DNA from: Mesorhizobium sp. B2-7-2
GTDB lineage: Bacteria > Pseudomonadota > Alphaproteobacteria > Rhizobiales > Rhizobiaceae
Direction: 5' to 3'
NCBI RefSeq assembly: GCF_006440775.1
Contig: NZ_VFTZ01000002.1
Location: 124,001 to 188,000 of the forward strand
Length of the DNA stretch: 64,000 nucleotides
Shown here piece by piece: positions 16,623 to 24,986 of the stretch. A program made the position numbers and the translations under genes. A model generated the notes under the pieces. It saw only the letters and a program-made list of their open reading frames with translations, had not been told where the DNA came from and searched no databases. How positions within the stretch are numbered: the first letter of the stretch is position 1; every line of letters starts with the position of its first letter.

Positions 16623-17326
16623 GCGGTCTTGCGGGCAGCCCGGCGGCCAAGCGCATGATGGGAAAGCACCATGAACGGGGCGCCGGGCTCGCTTTCGACG
16701 AACAATGTCAGTGCATCCACCGGCACCGGCTGCCGCAGCACGTCGGCGAACAGGCCGTCGATCGCTGCACGAAGACGTGGGCTTTCCTGTGGCCCGACCC
16801 GTCCGGAAAGCGTCATGTGGAAGCGGAACGTGTCGAAGACGTAAGGATAACCCCATTGGCAGAGGTTGCGGAACTCGTCCGGCTTCAGCGCATCGGGGCT
16901 GCGGCGCTCGATCTCGACCTCGGTCAGCGGCGCGCGGAACGGATCGAAGGCGCGCACCACCTCGGCGGCGAAATCGTTGAGCGGCGCAAACTGCATTTCC
17001 GGCACCAGTGCGAAAAAGCCATCGATCTGGCCGACGACGAGACGCGGGATGATCACAGGCGGCGTCGCCTCGGCGAAAGCGCCGAGCGCGGCGCGCAGCG
17101 AAGCTTCCGTCTCGTTCGGCGCCAGCCGGAACGGGGCTTTCAGCGTCGCATGGAATCCGTAGCGCCGGGCGGAGGCAGTATGGAAAGCGACTTCCGCGGC
17201 CGACAGGTCGCCCACGGCCTCGACCGGCCGCGTCGCCGCGCCAAACGGGTCGCGGCCCAGCCAGTTGGCGGCAATGCGCGCCAGCTTCTCGTCCTGCCCC
17301 GGGGTGTAGTAGATCGCGTAGCGCAT
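16619..17326 (-). CDS. DUF1045 phosphonate-metabolism protein (2H phosphoesterase-like)
   Basis: A 235-residue protein of the DUF1045 family, found next to C-P lyase genes in many Proteobacteria and resembling 2',5' RNA ligase/cyclic phosphodiesterases. Two H-x-T/S-type motifs, as in 2H enzymes, are visible: YGFHATLKAPFRL near residue 55 and FRFHMTLSGRVG near residue 150. The start MRYAIYYTPGQ is the usual one. It probably acts on a cyclic phosphate intermediate of phosphonate breakdown, which is an inference. It heads the run DUF1045-phnM-phnN, with a 122-base gap to phnM filled by a dispersed repeat whose edge forms this gene's TAG stop. Confidence 0.9.
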   Translation of the reverse strand: MRYAIYYTPGQDEKLARIAANWLGRDPFGAATRPVEAVGDLSAAEVAFHTASARRYGFHATLKAPFRLAPNETEASLRAALGAFAEATPPVIIPRLVVGQIDGFFALVPEMQFAPLNDFAAEVVRAFDPFRAPLTEVEIERRSPDALKPDEFRNLCQWGYPYVFDTFRFHMTLSGRVGPQESPRLRAAIDGLFADVLRQPVPVDALTLFVESEPGAPFMVLSHHALGRRAARKTA

Positions 17327-17573
17327 GGGCGTTCCTCGTCAAGCGCGCTGCGCGCCCCAAAGGAATATGCGACGCGCTTCAAGTCATTGTCTTGGCAAGT
17401 CGTGGCCCAAAGCGCCGGAGCGCTTGCGGCGACATGCACCGGAACCGCTGCCATAGGTGATTTCCATGACGGATTGACGAAGCTTTCGTGGGTTTTCGAA
17501 GGCAAGTCCAGCACGGAGCTCGTTAGCCGACGATTTTTCAGCGGCTGGACCAACGGCTTTGCCGGCGTGCCGA

Positions 17574-18386
17574 TCAGGCCTTCATCAGCCACTCGTGCTC
17601 GGCCGCGTTGTGGAATTTCCATGTCCGCTTCGGTCCGGCCATGACATTGAGGTAATAGAGGTCGTAGCCGTGGCAGGCGGCGCAAGGGTGATAGCCCTTC
17701 GGCACCAGCACGACATCGCCGTCCTCGATCGCCATCGCCTCGTCCAGCTCGCGCACGCCGTTGCGGTCGGCATCGGTGTAGACGCGTTGGAAGGCAAAGC
17801 CCTGCGGCGGGTTGAGGCGGTGGTAATAGGTCTCCTCGAGATAGGATTCGGCCGGCAGATTGTCCTGGTCGTGCTTGTGCGGCGGATAGCTCGACGTGTG
17901 GCCGCCGGGCGTGATGACCTCGACCACCAGCAGCGAATCCGCCGGCTTGCCCTCGGGCAAGATGTTGGTGACGTAGCGCGTGTTGGTGCCCTTGCCGCGC
18001 ACCTCCTGGCCGAGATCGTCAGGTCCGATGACGCGCACCGGCAGGCCGCCGCTTAAGCCGGGCGCCGAGCATACGGCGAGCTCCAGCTCGGTATCGGCGG
18101 TCACCGACCAGTCGGCGCCTTGCGGCACATAGGCCGACCACGGCTTGCCTTCGAAGGGCGACATGCGCTCGCCGAGCAGGCCGAGATCCTTGCCGCCGGC
18201 CGATGCCTTGCCCTTGCCGGTGACGAAGACCAGGCAGACCTCGCGGTCGCCGGTTTTGCCGGACACCGTCTCGCCCGCTTTCAGCCGGTGCAGGTCGAAA
18301 CCGACATAGGTCCAGCCGGCGCTTTGCGGGGTGACGTGGGCGACATGGCCGTGGCCCTTGTCGGCCTTGACGAGCAGTTTCGACAT
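17574..18386 (-). CDS. iolB: 5-deoxy-glucuronate isomerase IolB
   Basis: Cytosolic isomerase that converts 5-deoxyglucuronate to 2-deoxy-5-keto-D-gluconate in myo-inositol breakdown. It has 270 residues, the normal length, in a double cupin fold. Metal-binding residues are seen in YPPHKHDQDNLP and further on in KGYHPCAACHGYDLYYLNVM. The last gene of the iol set on the minus strand, it is separated from the small membrane-protein gene by about 400 bases that contain a palindromic repeat, so it may have its own promoter or be read through from upstream. Confidence 0.95.
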   Translation of the reverse strand: MSKLLVKADKGHGHVAHVTPQSAGWTYVGFDLHRLKAGETVSGKTGDREVCLVFVTGKGKASAGGKDLGLLGERMSPFEGKPWSAYVPQGADWSVTADTELELAVCSAPGLSGGLPVRVIGPDDLGQEVRGKGTNTRYVTNILPEGKPADSLLVVEVITPGGHTSSYPPHKHDQDNLPAESYLEETYYHRLNPPQGFAFQRVYTDADRNGVRELDEAMAIEDGDVVLVPKGYHPCAACHGYDLYYLNVMAGPKRTWKFHNAAEHEWLMKA

Positions 18387-18789
18387 TTTTGCCTCTCCTA
18401 ATTCCTGGGCGCCCCATTGGCGCAGCTAAGAATCCGATGGACTATCGCGAAAACCTTGGAGATTGGCCGGTTCCCTCGCAACGTCGTCATTCTAGGGCGG
18501 AGCAAGGAGCGAAGCGACGCGCGCAGACCCTAGAATCCATGCCGTTACACCTGCCGTAGAATGCAGCGGTGCAGAAAGAGGCTGTCTGGGCCGGCGTTTC
18601 GGCGCCATTGTCTGCACCGTCGCGACACGTCAAAGTCATGGCATGGATCCTAGGGTCTGCGCCGCGTCGCTGCGCTCCTTGCTCCGCCCTAGGATGACGA
18701 AGCGAGGAGCGTTTCGGCTAATCGCCAACGTATGCGATCCGCCATGCACGCAGTATCCGATCCGTAGAAGCTCTCGAGCCATGGATCAC
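18387..18789. other. Gap between iolB and the small membrane-protein gene
   Basis: A 403-base non-coding stretch. Most of it is the inverted repeat at 18484-18700 and its spacer. I see no gene in it and no clear promoter; an AGGAG-like ribosome site for iolB lies at the left end. Confidence 0.6.
18484..18700. repeat. Large inverted repeat, 60-bp arms (CTAGGGCGGAGCAAGGAGCG)
   Basis: The left arm at 18484-18543 is repeated inverted at 18640-18700 with only a few differences. The arms contain CTAGGGCGGAGCAAGGAGCG followed by AGCGACGC and GCAGACCCTAG. The spacer is 96 bases. It could fold into a very long hairpin in the RNA between the upstream iol genes and iolB. Confidence 0.85.
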
Positions 18790-19002
18790 TCACTCTTTTG
18801 GTTCGACGTCGGCCTTGTTCTCCTCGACCGGCTTATAGAGATAGAAAAACTGCCACACCGCGTAACCGGCGAAGCCCAGCGCGATGACGCCCCAGAAGGG
18901 TGTGCCGGAGGCGAATTCGATCACCGACCAGATGAGGCAGACCGCGACGACCGCGATACGGCGCCACAGCGGCCGGAAGAAGGGATGCTCATAGTCTTTC
19001 AT
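18790..19002 (-). CDS. Small membrane protein, DUF3329-like
   Basis: A 70-residue protein starting MKDYEHPFFRPLWRR, with two hydrophobic segments (IAVVAVCLIWSVIEFASG and FWGVIALGFAGYAVWQFFYL) and a charged tail, so a two-pass inner-membrane protein. The N-terminal HPFFRPLWRR resembles the DUF3329 family, from memory. The ATG at 19002 is preferred; a TTG eight codons earlier is the only other start. It lies 64 bases after iolE on the same strand and is probably cotranscribed with it. Its function is unknown, and a link to inositol is only positional. Confidence 0.75.
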   Translation of the reverse strand: MKDYEHPFFRPLWRRIAVVAVCLIWSVIEFASGTPFWGVIALGFAGYAVWQFFYLYKPVEENKADVEPKE

Positions 19003-19066
19003 CGCGCCAATCCAGGATTTTGCCAAAGCGCACCAGATAGACCGGGCGCCCCGACTAATCCACCGT

Positions 19067-19981
19067 TCAGGCTGGAAACGCTTGTGTCTCCACCGTGTAG
19101 CCGGCGGCCGTCATCACCCGCATCAGCTCCTTGTGGCCGACTTGAGCCATCTTCAGCGGCGGGTTCTTCTTCGGATCCTGCTCGGCTTCGACCACGAACC
19201 AGCCTTCATAGCCATGATCGGCGAAACGCTGGACGATGGCGCCGAAATCGAGCGAGCCGTCGCCCGGCACGGTGAAGGCGCCGAGCGCCACGGCGTCGAG
19301 GAAGGATTGTTTCGTGCGGTCGAGTTCGTCGATCACGCCCATGCGAACATCCTTCACATGGACGTGGTTGATGCGCTTGTGGTGATTGTCGATGGCGCGC
19401 AGCACGTCGCCGCCGGCAAAGGCGAGATGGCCGGCATCGAGCAGCAGCGGAATGCCTTCGCCAGAGTTGCGCATGAAGGCGTCGAGCTCCGGCTCGGTCT
19501 CGACCACCGCCGCCATGTGGTGATGGTAGGAGAGCGGCATGCCCTGTTCGGCGCACCATTCGCCGAACTCGGTGACGCGCCGGCCGTAAGCCTTCATCTC
19601 GTCGTCTGAAAGTTTCGGCTTGGTGGCCAAAGGCTTGGAGCGGTCGCCCTGGATGGACCGGCCGACCTCGCCATAGACGATGCAGGGCGCGTCGACCGCC
19701 TTGAACAGGTCGATCATCGGCTGGATGCGGTCCTTGTTCTTGGCCAGATCCTCATTGACCAGCGTGCCGGAGAACCAGCCGCCGCAGAGTGTGACGTCGG
19801 CCTGCTTCAGGATCGGCAGCATCACCTTCGGATCGTTGGGGAAGCGGCGGCCCATCTCCATGCCGGTGAAGCCGGCCGAGCGCGACTGGCGCAGGCATTC
19901 CTCCAGCGACACATCATCGCTCAATTCCACGAGATCGTCATTCCACCATGCGATGGGGGACATGCCCAGTTTGGCTTTCAA
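19067..19981 (-). CDS. iolE: myo-inosose-2 dehydratase IolE
   Basis: TIM-barrel, metal-dependent dehydratase of 304 residues that turns 2-keto-myo-inositol into the trihydroxycyclohexane-dione. MSPIAWWNDDLVELSDDVSL at the N-terminus is a hallmark of IolE. Later ligands are in YHHHMAAVVETEPE, LLLDAGHLAFAGGD and GWFVVEAEQDP. It starts 36 bases after the iolD stop. A paralogue occurs at 32348-33259, about as similar as two subfamilies would be. Confidence 0.96.
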   Translation of the reverse strand: MKAKLGMSPIAWWNDDLVELSDDVSLEECLRQSRSAGFTGMEMGRRFPNDPKVMLPILKQADVTLCGGWFSGTLVNEDLAKNKDRIQPMIDLFKAVDAPCIVYGEVGRSIQGDRSKPLATKPKLSDDEMKAYGRRVTEFGEWCAEQGMPLSYHHHMAAVVETEPELDAFMRNSGEGIPLLLDAGHLAFAGGDVLRAIDNHHKRINHVHVKDVRMGVIDELDRTKQSFLDAVALGAFTVPGDGSLDFGAIVQRFADHGYEGWFVVEAEQDPKKNPPLKMAQVGHKELMRVMTAAGYTVETQAFPA

Positions 19982-20017
19982 GTCGTCACTCCAATGTCGG
20001 TTCGTTGCGAGGCCGGC

Positions 20018-21862
20018 TCAGCCCTGACGGCTGCTCACGGCTTCCTCGTAGTTCTTGCGCGCGGCGTTGACCTGCGGCCGCGACGAGACTTCCGGCACGG
20101 CGACATCCCACCAATGGCCGCCGGCCTCGGTCGACACCAGCGGGTCGGTGTCGATCACCAGCACCGTCGTCTTGTCGTTCTTTTTCGCTTTGGCCAGTCC
20201 CGTCTCCAGCTCGGCGATCGATGCCACCTTCTCGGCAACGGCACCTAAGCTTGCCGCATGCGCGGCGAAGTCAACGTCCGGCATCACCTCGTGGCGCGCG
20301 TCCTTCAAGAGATTGTTGAAGTTGGCGCCGCCGGTCGCCATCTGCAGCCGGTTGATGCAGCCATAGCCGCGATTGTCGAGCAGCACGATGGTAAGCTTCA
20401 GGCCAAGCATCACCGAGGTGGCGATCTCGGAATTGAGCATCAGATAGGAGCCGTCGCCGACCATGACGACGACCTCCTGGTCGGGCTTCGCCATCTTGAC
20501 GCCGAGCCCGCCGGCGATCTCGTAGCCCATGGTCGAGAAGCCGTATTCGGCATGGTAGGAGCCCGGCGCGCCGGCCTGCCAAAGCTTGTGCAATTCGCCG
20601 GGCAGACCGCCCGCGGCATGCAGCAGCGTGACGCCCGAGCCCATGGCGCGCTGCACGGCGCCGATCACTTGCGCATCGGACGGATAGGCGGCGTTGGTCG
20701 ACGCGGTCACCTTGGCGGCGGCGGCCTGCCACTCCGTCTTGCCCTTCAGCGCGTTGTCGGTCCAGGCGGCCGGCGCCTTCCAGCCCTTCAGCGCGGCGGA
20801 CAGCTCGGCAAGCCCTTCGGCCGCGTCGGCGACCAGCGGCAGCGCCCAATGCTTGCCGGCGTCGAAACCTTGCGTGTTCAGGCCGATGATGGTGCGGCCG
20901 GCATTCTTGAACAGCGCCCAGGAGCCGGTGGTGAAATCCTGCAGCCTGGTGCCGATGGCGAGCACGACATCGGCCTCTTCCGCCAGCCGGTTGGCGGCCG
21001 ACGTGCCGGTGACGCCGACCGCCGCCATGTTGAGCGGATGGTCGTCGGGCAACGAGGATTTGCCGCCCTGCGTCTCGCAGACCGGAATTCCGGCGCCCTG
21101 CACCAGCTTGGCGAGCTCGTCCGAAGCTTGCGAATACAGCACCCCGCCGCCCGCGATCACCAGCGGCTTCCTGGCGCCCTTCAGCGCCGCGACGGCTGCC
21201 GCCAGCTCGTTGCGGTCCGGGCGCAGCCGGCGCGGTGTCCAGACGCGCTCGGCGAACAGGCTTTCGGGATAATCATAGGCTTCGGCCTGCACGTCCTGGC
21301 AGAGCGACAGCGTCACCGGGCCGCATTCGGCGGGATCGGTCAGCACCTGCATGGCGCGGTTCAGCGCCGGGATGATCTGTTCCGGCCGCGTGATCCGGTC
21401 GAAATAGCGCGATACGGGACGGAAGCAGTCGTTGACGGTAGCGGTGCCGTCGGAGAAATCCTCGGCCTGCTGCAGCACCGGGTCCGGCAGACGGTTGGCG
21501 AAGACATCGCCCGGCAAAAACAGGACGGGCAACCGGTTTACATGCGCGAGCGCCGCGGCCGTCACCATGTTGAGCGCGCCAGGGCCGATCGAACTGGTCG
21601 CGGCCATGAAGCGGCGGCGGAAATTCGCCTTGCCATAGGCGATCGCTGCATGCGCCATCGCCTGTTCATTGTGGGCGCGGAAGGTCGGCAGCTCGTCGCG
21701 CACCTGGTAAAGCGCCTCGCCAATGCCCGCGACATTGCCATGGCCGAAGATCGCCCAGACGCCGCCGAAGATCGGCACTTTTTTCCCGTCGATCTCGGTC
21801 ATTTGCCGGCTGAGAAAGCGGGTCAGCGCCTGCGCCATCGTCAGGCGGATTGTCTTGCTCAT
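20018..21862 (-). CDS. iolD: 3D-(3,5/4)-trihydroxycyclohexane-1,2-dione hydrolase IolD
   Basis: Thiamine-diphosphate enzyme of 614 residues that opens the ring of the dione to 5-deoxyglucuronate. It has the three-domain layout of acetolactate-synthase relatives. The N-terminal pyrimidine-binding domain has GHGNVAGIGEALYQ and the FRAHNEQAMAHAA with the catalytic Glu. The C-terminal domain has the ThDP motif VVMVGDGSYLMLNSEI...DNRGYGCINRLQ. The start at 21862 follows a good GGAGGAGACACC ribosome site. The 32-base gap to iolC shows a tight operon. Confidence 0.96.
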   Translation of the reverse strand: MSKTIRLTMAQALTRFLSRQMTEIDGKKVPIFGGVWAIFGHGNVAGIGEALYQVRDELPTFRAHNEQAMAHAAIAYGKANFRRRFMAATSSIGPGALNMVTAAALAHVNRLPVLFLPGDVFANRLPDPVLQQAEDFSDGTATVNDCFRPVSRYFDRITRPEQIIPALNRAMQVLTDPAECGPVTLSLCQDVQAEAYDYPESLFAERVWTPRRLRPDRNELAAAVAALKGARKPLVIAGGGVLYSQASDELAKLVQGAGIPVCETQGGKSSLPDDHPLNMAAVGVTGTSAANRLAEEADVVLAIGTRLQDFTTGSWALFKNAGRTIIGLNTQGFDAGKHWALPLVADAAEGLAELSAALKGWKAPAAWTDNALKGKTEWQAAAAKVTASTNAAYPSDAQVIGAVQRAMGSGVTLLHAAGGLPGELHKLWQAGAPGSYHAEYGFSTMGYEIAGGLGVKMAKPDQEVVVMVGDGSYLMLNSEIATSVMLGLKLTIVLLDNRGYGCINRLQMATGGANFNNLLKDARHEVMPDVDFAAHAASLGAVAEKVASIAELETGLAKAKKNDKTTVLVIDTDPLVSTEAGGHWWDVAVPEVSSRPQVNAARKNYEEAVSSRQG

Positions 21863-21894
21863 GGTGTCTCCTCCGCAGTCCTTCAGCGGTCTTG

Positions 21895-23829
21895 TTATGC
21901 GGCCTTGCGGCCGCGTGCGGCAAGCCATGCCTCGGTCAGCTGCTCGAAGCGCGCGGCCATGTCTGCGATCGCCTCGTCATCCGACATCCGGCCGGCCAGC
22001 CATTGTTCGGCGGCGTTGACGAAGATGGTCCGACCGACGGCAAATCCCTTGACGATCGGCGCATTGGCGGTGGCGGCAAACGCCGCGACCAGCTCGTCCT
22101 GCGGCGCTTCCAGCCCAAGCAGCACGACGCCACGGCACCAAGGATCGTTCTTGACGATCACCTGTTCGATCTTCGCCCAGGCGCCTGTCGAAGCCTGCGG
22201 CTCGAGCTTCCACCAGTCGGGCTTGATGCCCAGCGCATAGAGCTCCTCCAGCGCGCGCGGAATGGTGGTGTCGTCGAGCTTGCCGTGCTTGCCGGCGATG
22301 ATCTCGACCAGCAGTTCGCGGCCGACTTTCCGCGCCGCCTCGAACAAAGCGCGCAGCTTCTGCTGCTGCTCGCTCTTCAGTGCCTCCGGGTCGTCCGGGT
22401 GATAGAAGCACAGGCATTTGATGCAGTGGTCGACCGGCCACTCGGTGAGCTGCGAGCCGATATCCTGCGAGAATTCAAAGCGCAGCGGCCGCGACCCGGG
22501 CAATTCGACTGGGCGGCCGAGCCAGGCGAAGGGATGGCGGGCGAATTCGAACATCGCGTCGCGGCCGTATTTCTCGTCGATCAGCATGCCGTAGCCGCCG
22601 CGGCCGGCGGCGACCTTTGCCGCCGCCTTGACCGTCAGCACCTTGAAGTCGGGGATGCGCGCAACGTCCGCGCCGACTTTGGCGGCAACGTCTTCCAGCT
22701 GGACGCGATGGTCGCAGGCCAAAGCCATCAGCGAGGGAATGTCGCGCCGGCGCGTCGTCGCCCAATGGACGTGGTTGATCGCCTCGTCCTTGCGCAGCGC
22801 CAGATGCTTGCTGCCGTGCTTCAAAAAGAACTGCAGCTCCTCGAAGGTCGGATATTCCGGCGCGCAGAGCAGGCGCGACACGGCGAAGGCGCCGCAGGCA
22901 TTGGCCCAGGTCGCGGCGGTGGCAAAGCTTTCACCGCCCAGCCAGCCGCGCAGGAAGCCCGACATGAAGGCGTCGCCGGCACCCAGCACATTGTAGATCT
23001 CGATCGAGAAGCCCTTGCCGACAATGCCGTCCTCGAGATCGTTGCTGATCGGCCCGTCATAGACGATGCAGCCCTTGGCGCCGCGCTTGAGCACGATGGT
23101 GGCCGAAGACAGGGCGCGGATCGTCTTCAGCGCGCTCAGGCAATCGTCGGCGCCCGAAGCAATCATGATCTCTTCCTCGGTGCCGACGATGAGATCGCAA
23201 TCCGGCAGCACGGTCTTGAGCTGCGCCGAGACGCGGTCCGACTTGACGTAGCGCTCGAAGCCCTCGGCATGGCCGGCAAGGCCCCACAGATTCGGGCGAT
23301 AGTCGATGTCGAACACCACCTTGCCACCCCGGGCCTTCATCAGGCGGATGGCCTTGCGCTGGGCTGCATCGGAATTGGGCCTCGAGAAATGCGTGCCGGT
23401 GACGACCACCGAGCGCGCCGAGGCGATGAACGCCTCGTCGATATCCTCCTCGGCCAGCGCCATGTCGGCGCAGTCGGAACGGTAGAAGATCATCGGCGAG
23501 ACGCCTTCGCTCTCGACCGAAAGCAGCACCAGCGCCGTCAGGCGTTCCTTGTCGGTCTTCAGCCCGTCGACGGAGACGCCCTCCCGCTTGAGCTGCTCGC
23601 GGATGAAACGGCCCATCTGCTCGTCGCCGACGCGGGTGAGCAGCGCCGAGCGCAGGCCGAGCCGCGCCGTGCCGACGGAAATATTGGCTGGACAGCCGCC
23701 GACGGATTTGGCGAAAGAGGTGATGTCCTCCAGCCGCGAGCCGATCTGCTGGCCATAGAGATCGACCGAGGCGCGGCCGATGGTGATGACGTCGAGCGGC
23801 GGGTATTTCCCTTCCACGGCTTCGCCCAT
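21895..23829 (-). CDS. iolC: 5-dehydro-2-deoxygluconokinase IolC fused to DUF2090
   Basis: A 644-residue fusion. Residues about 12-325 are a PfkB sugar kinase that phosphorylates 2-deoxy-5-keto-gluconate; the motif NVLGAGDAFMSGFLRG holds the catalytic Asp and anion hole. Residues about 335-640 are a DUF2090 domain (MALACDHRVQLEDVAAKVG..., GYGMLIDEKYG, WKLEPQAS), an aldolase-like TIM barrel that is thought to cleave the phosphorylated product, so one protein could perform two consecutive steps. This fusion is common in Proteobacteria. GGGAGG before the ATG is a strong ribosome site. It is the first structural gene after the iolR-iolC control region. Confidence 0.95.
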   Translation of the reverse strand: MGEAVEGKYPPLDVITIGRASVDLYGQQIGSRLEDITSFAKSVGGCPANISVGTARLGLRSALLTRVGDEQMGRFIREQLKREGVSVDGLKTDKERLTALVLLSVESEGVSPMIFYRSDCADMALAEEDIDEAFIASARSVVVTGTHFSRPNSDAAQRKAIRLMKARGGKVVFDIDYRPNLWGLAGHAEGFERYVKSDRVSAQLKTVLPDCDLIVGTEEEIMIASGADDCLSALKTIRALSSATIVLKRGAKGCIVYDGPISNDLEDGIVGKGFSIEIYNVLGAGDAFMSGFLRGWLGGESFATAATWANACGAFAVSRLLCAPEYPTFEELQFFLKHGSKHLALRKDEAINHVHWATTRRRDIPSLMALACDHRVQLEDVAAKVGADVARIPDFKVLTVKAAAKVAAGRGGYGMLIDEKYGRDAMFEFARHPFAWLGRPVELPGSRPLRFEFSQDIGSQLTEWPVDHCIKCLCFYHPDDPEALKSEQQQKLRALFEAARKVGRELLVEIIAGKHGKLDDTTIPRALEELYALGIKPDWWKLEPQASTGAWAKIEQVIVKNDPWCRGVVLLGLEAPQDELVAAFAATANAPIVKGFAVGRTIFVNAAEQWLAGRMSDDEAIADMAARFEQLTEAWLAARGRKAA

Positions 23830-23911
23830 TCGAACCTCCCATCGGCCTTGTTTTGCAGAGCAGCGTCGTTTTGGACAGCACGCGCCGGCGACGGCGTGGT
23901 GTCGTCAATAT

Positions 23912-23955
23912 GAAATATTAATTCCAATCTACAGTCAATATGGAATGAGCATTCC
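23912..23955. promoter_or_regulatory. IolR operator pair (GGAA-N6-TTCC boxes)
   Basis: GGAATGAGCATTCC at 23942-23955 is a perfect GGAA-N6-TTCC palindrome. GAAATATTAATTCC at 23912-23925 is a copy with one mismatch in an outer half-site. Their centres are 30 bases apart, near three helical turns, so two dimers would sit on the same face. GGAA-N6-TTCC is the motif reported for RpiR-type IolR in Sinorhizobium. The sites lie between the iolR stop and the iolC start and would control iolCDE and probably iolB. Confidence 0.8.
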
Positions 23956-23983
23956 CGAGCCGAAAAGCGCTCGTCCGGGAGGC

Positions 23984-24850
23984 TCAGCCCTTGCGCCGGC
24001 GCCCGGCCTCGCGGCGCTTCTCGCCGACGGCGACGGTCAGCGCCATGGCCAGCGCCATCGTCGCCGAGATCGAGCGGAAGCCGCCGAAATCGGCCTCGGC
24101 GACCTCGAACCAGACCTTGGCGAATTGCGCCAGCGGCGAGAAGGACGAGTCGGTGATCGCCACGATCGGCACGCCCTGCTCGGCGATCGAGCGCGTCTCC
24201 TCGATGGTCGCCGGCGCGTAAGGCGAGAAGCTGATGGCGATGACGGCGTCGCGCGGCGTGGCGAAGCCGATCATCTCGGCGTTCAGCCCAGCGGCCGATT
24301 CCACCAGCTGGTTGCGGATCTTCAGCTTGCCCAGCGCATAGGCGATGTAGGAGGCGACCGGATAGGAGCGGCGCTTGGCCAGCACATAGATCGTCTCGGC
24401 TTTCGCCAGAAGCGCCACGGCCTCCTCGAAATGGGCATCGTTGAGCGAACGCGAAATATCGCCCAGCGAGGTGCTGGCGGCGGCGACGAAGCCGTCGAAG
24501 ATCGCCCGATGCCCGCGGCCTTCCTCGGCCTTGGCGCGCAACGCCGCCAGCCGCTCGTCATAGGAGGAGTTGCGCTCGCGCAGACGCTCGCGGAAAACCT
24601 GCTGCAGGCTGGTGAAGCCGTCGAAGCCGAGCTGCTGGGCAAAACGGATCAGCGTCGAGGGCTGCACGCCGGCCGAGGCGGCAATGCTCGCCGCCGTGCC
24701 GAAAGCGATGTCGTCGGGATTGTCCAGCGCATAGGCGGCGATCTGCGCGATGCGCTTGGGCAGGCTCGCGCGCCTGTCCAGGATCGTCGCGCGCAGCGTT
24801 TCGAAATCGCGAGGCACCCGTTCGTCCATCGTCGCTCCGCCCACGCTCAT
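23984..24850 (-). CDS. iolR: RpiR-family repressor of inositol genes, IolR
   Basis: Transcriptional repressor of 288 residues. Residues about 10-90 carry the RpiR helix-turn-helix (TAASIAASAGVQPSTLIRFA followed by QQLGFDGFTSLQ). The C-terminal half is a SIS sugar-phosphate-binding domain (AKAETIYVLAKRRSYPVASY, then FATPRDAVIAISFSPYA). The likely inducer is a phosphorylated inositol catabolite, such as 2-deoxy-5-keto-gluconate 6-phosphate. The start at 24850 has AGGAGAGGG at a good distance; an ATG seven codons inside is also possible. It stands at the head of the iol operon, with operator boxes directly downstream before iolC. Confidence 0.93.
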   Translation of the reverse strand: MSVGGATMDERVPRDFETLRATILDRRASLPKRIAQIAAYALDNPDDIAFGTAASIAASAGVQPSTLIRFAQQLGFDGFTSLQQVFRERLRERNSSYDERLAALRAKAEEGRGHRAIFDGFVAAASTSLGDISRSLNDAHFEEAVALLAKAETIYVLAKRRSYPVASYIAYALGKLKIRNQLVESAAGLNAEMIGFATPRDAVIAISFSPYAPATIEETRSIAEQGVPIVAITDSSFSPLAQFAKVWFEVAEADFGGFRSISATMALAMALTVAVGEKRREAGRRRKG

Positions 24851-24920
24851 AAGGTTTGTCCCTCTCCTGCCTCATCATAGCGAGTTCGCGCAAGAACACC
24901 ATAAAAAATGATTTAGATGT

Positions 24921-24941
24921 TCCATTCTTTACTAAAATGGA
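24921..24941. promoter_or_regulatory. Inverted repeat in the iolR / oxidoreductase divergent promoter
   Basis: TCCATT and AATGGA, a perfect 6-bp inverted repeat with a nine-base spacer, lie in the A+T-rich middle of the 136-base divergent gap. The half-sites resemble GGAA-type boxes loosely but do not match GGAA-N6-TTCC. It may be an operator for either gene. Confidence 0.35.
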
Positions 24942-24986
24942 CTAATTCATCCACACATACTTTCCTTTATCCTGGAGACAATCGAC

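Noticed and set aside
17327..17573. Possible fragment of a gene between the DUF1045 gene and iolB
   Set aside because: The minus-strand reading looks protein-like in places (LDLPSKTHESFVNPSWKSPM), but there is no start, no family and the reading runs into iolB in a wrong frame; it may be a dispersed non-coding repeat I cannot confirm from one copy.
20258..22240. A 660-codon plus-strand frame opposite iolD
   Set aside because: Its composition is that of a shadow of a high-G+C gene, and iolD on the other strand is unmistakable.
21850..23913. A 687-codon plus-strand frame opposite iolC
   Set aside because: No motif, start far from a ribosome site, and complete overlap with the iolC fusion gene.
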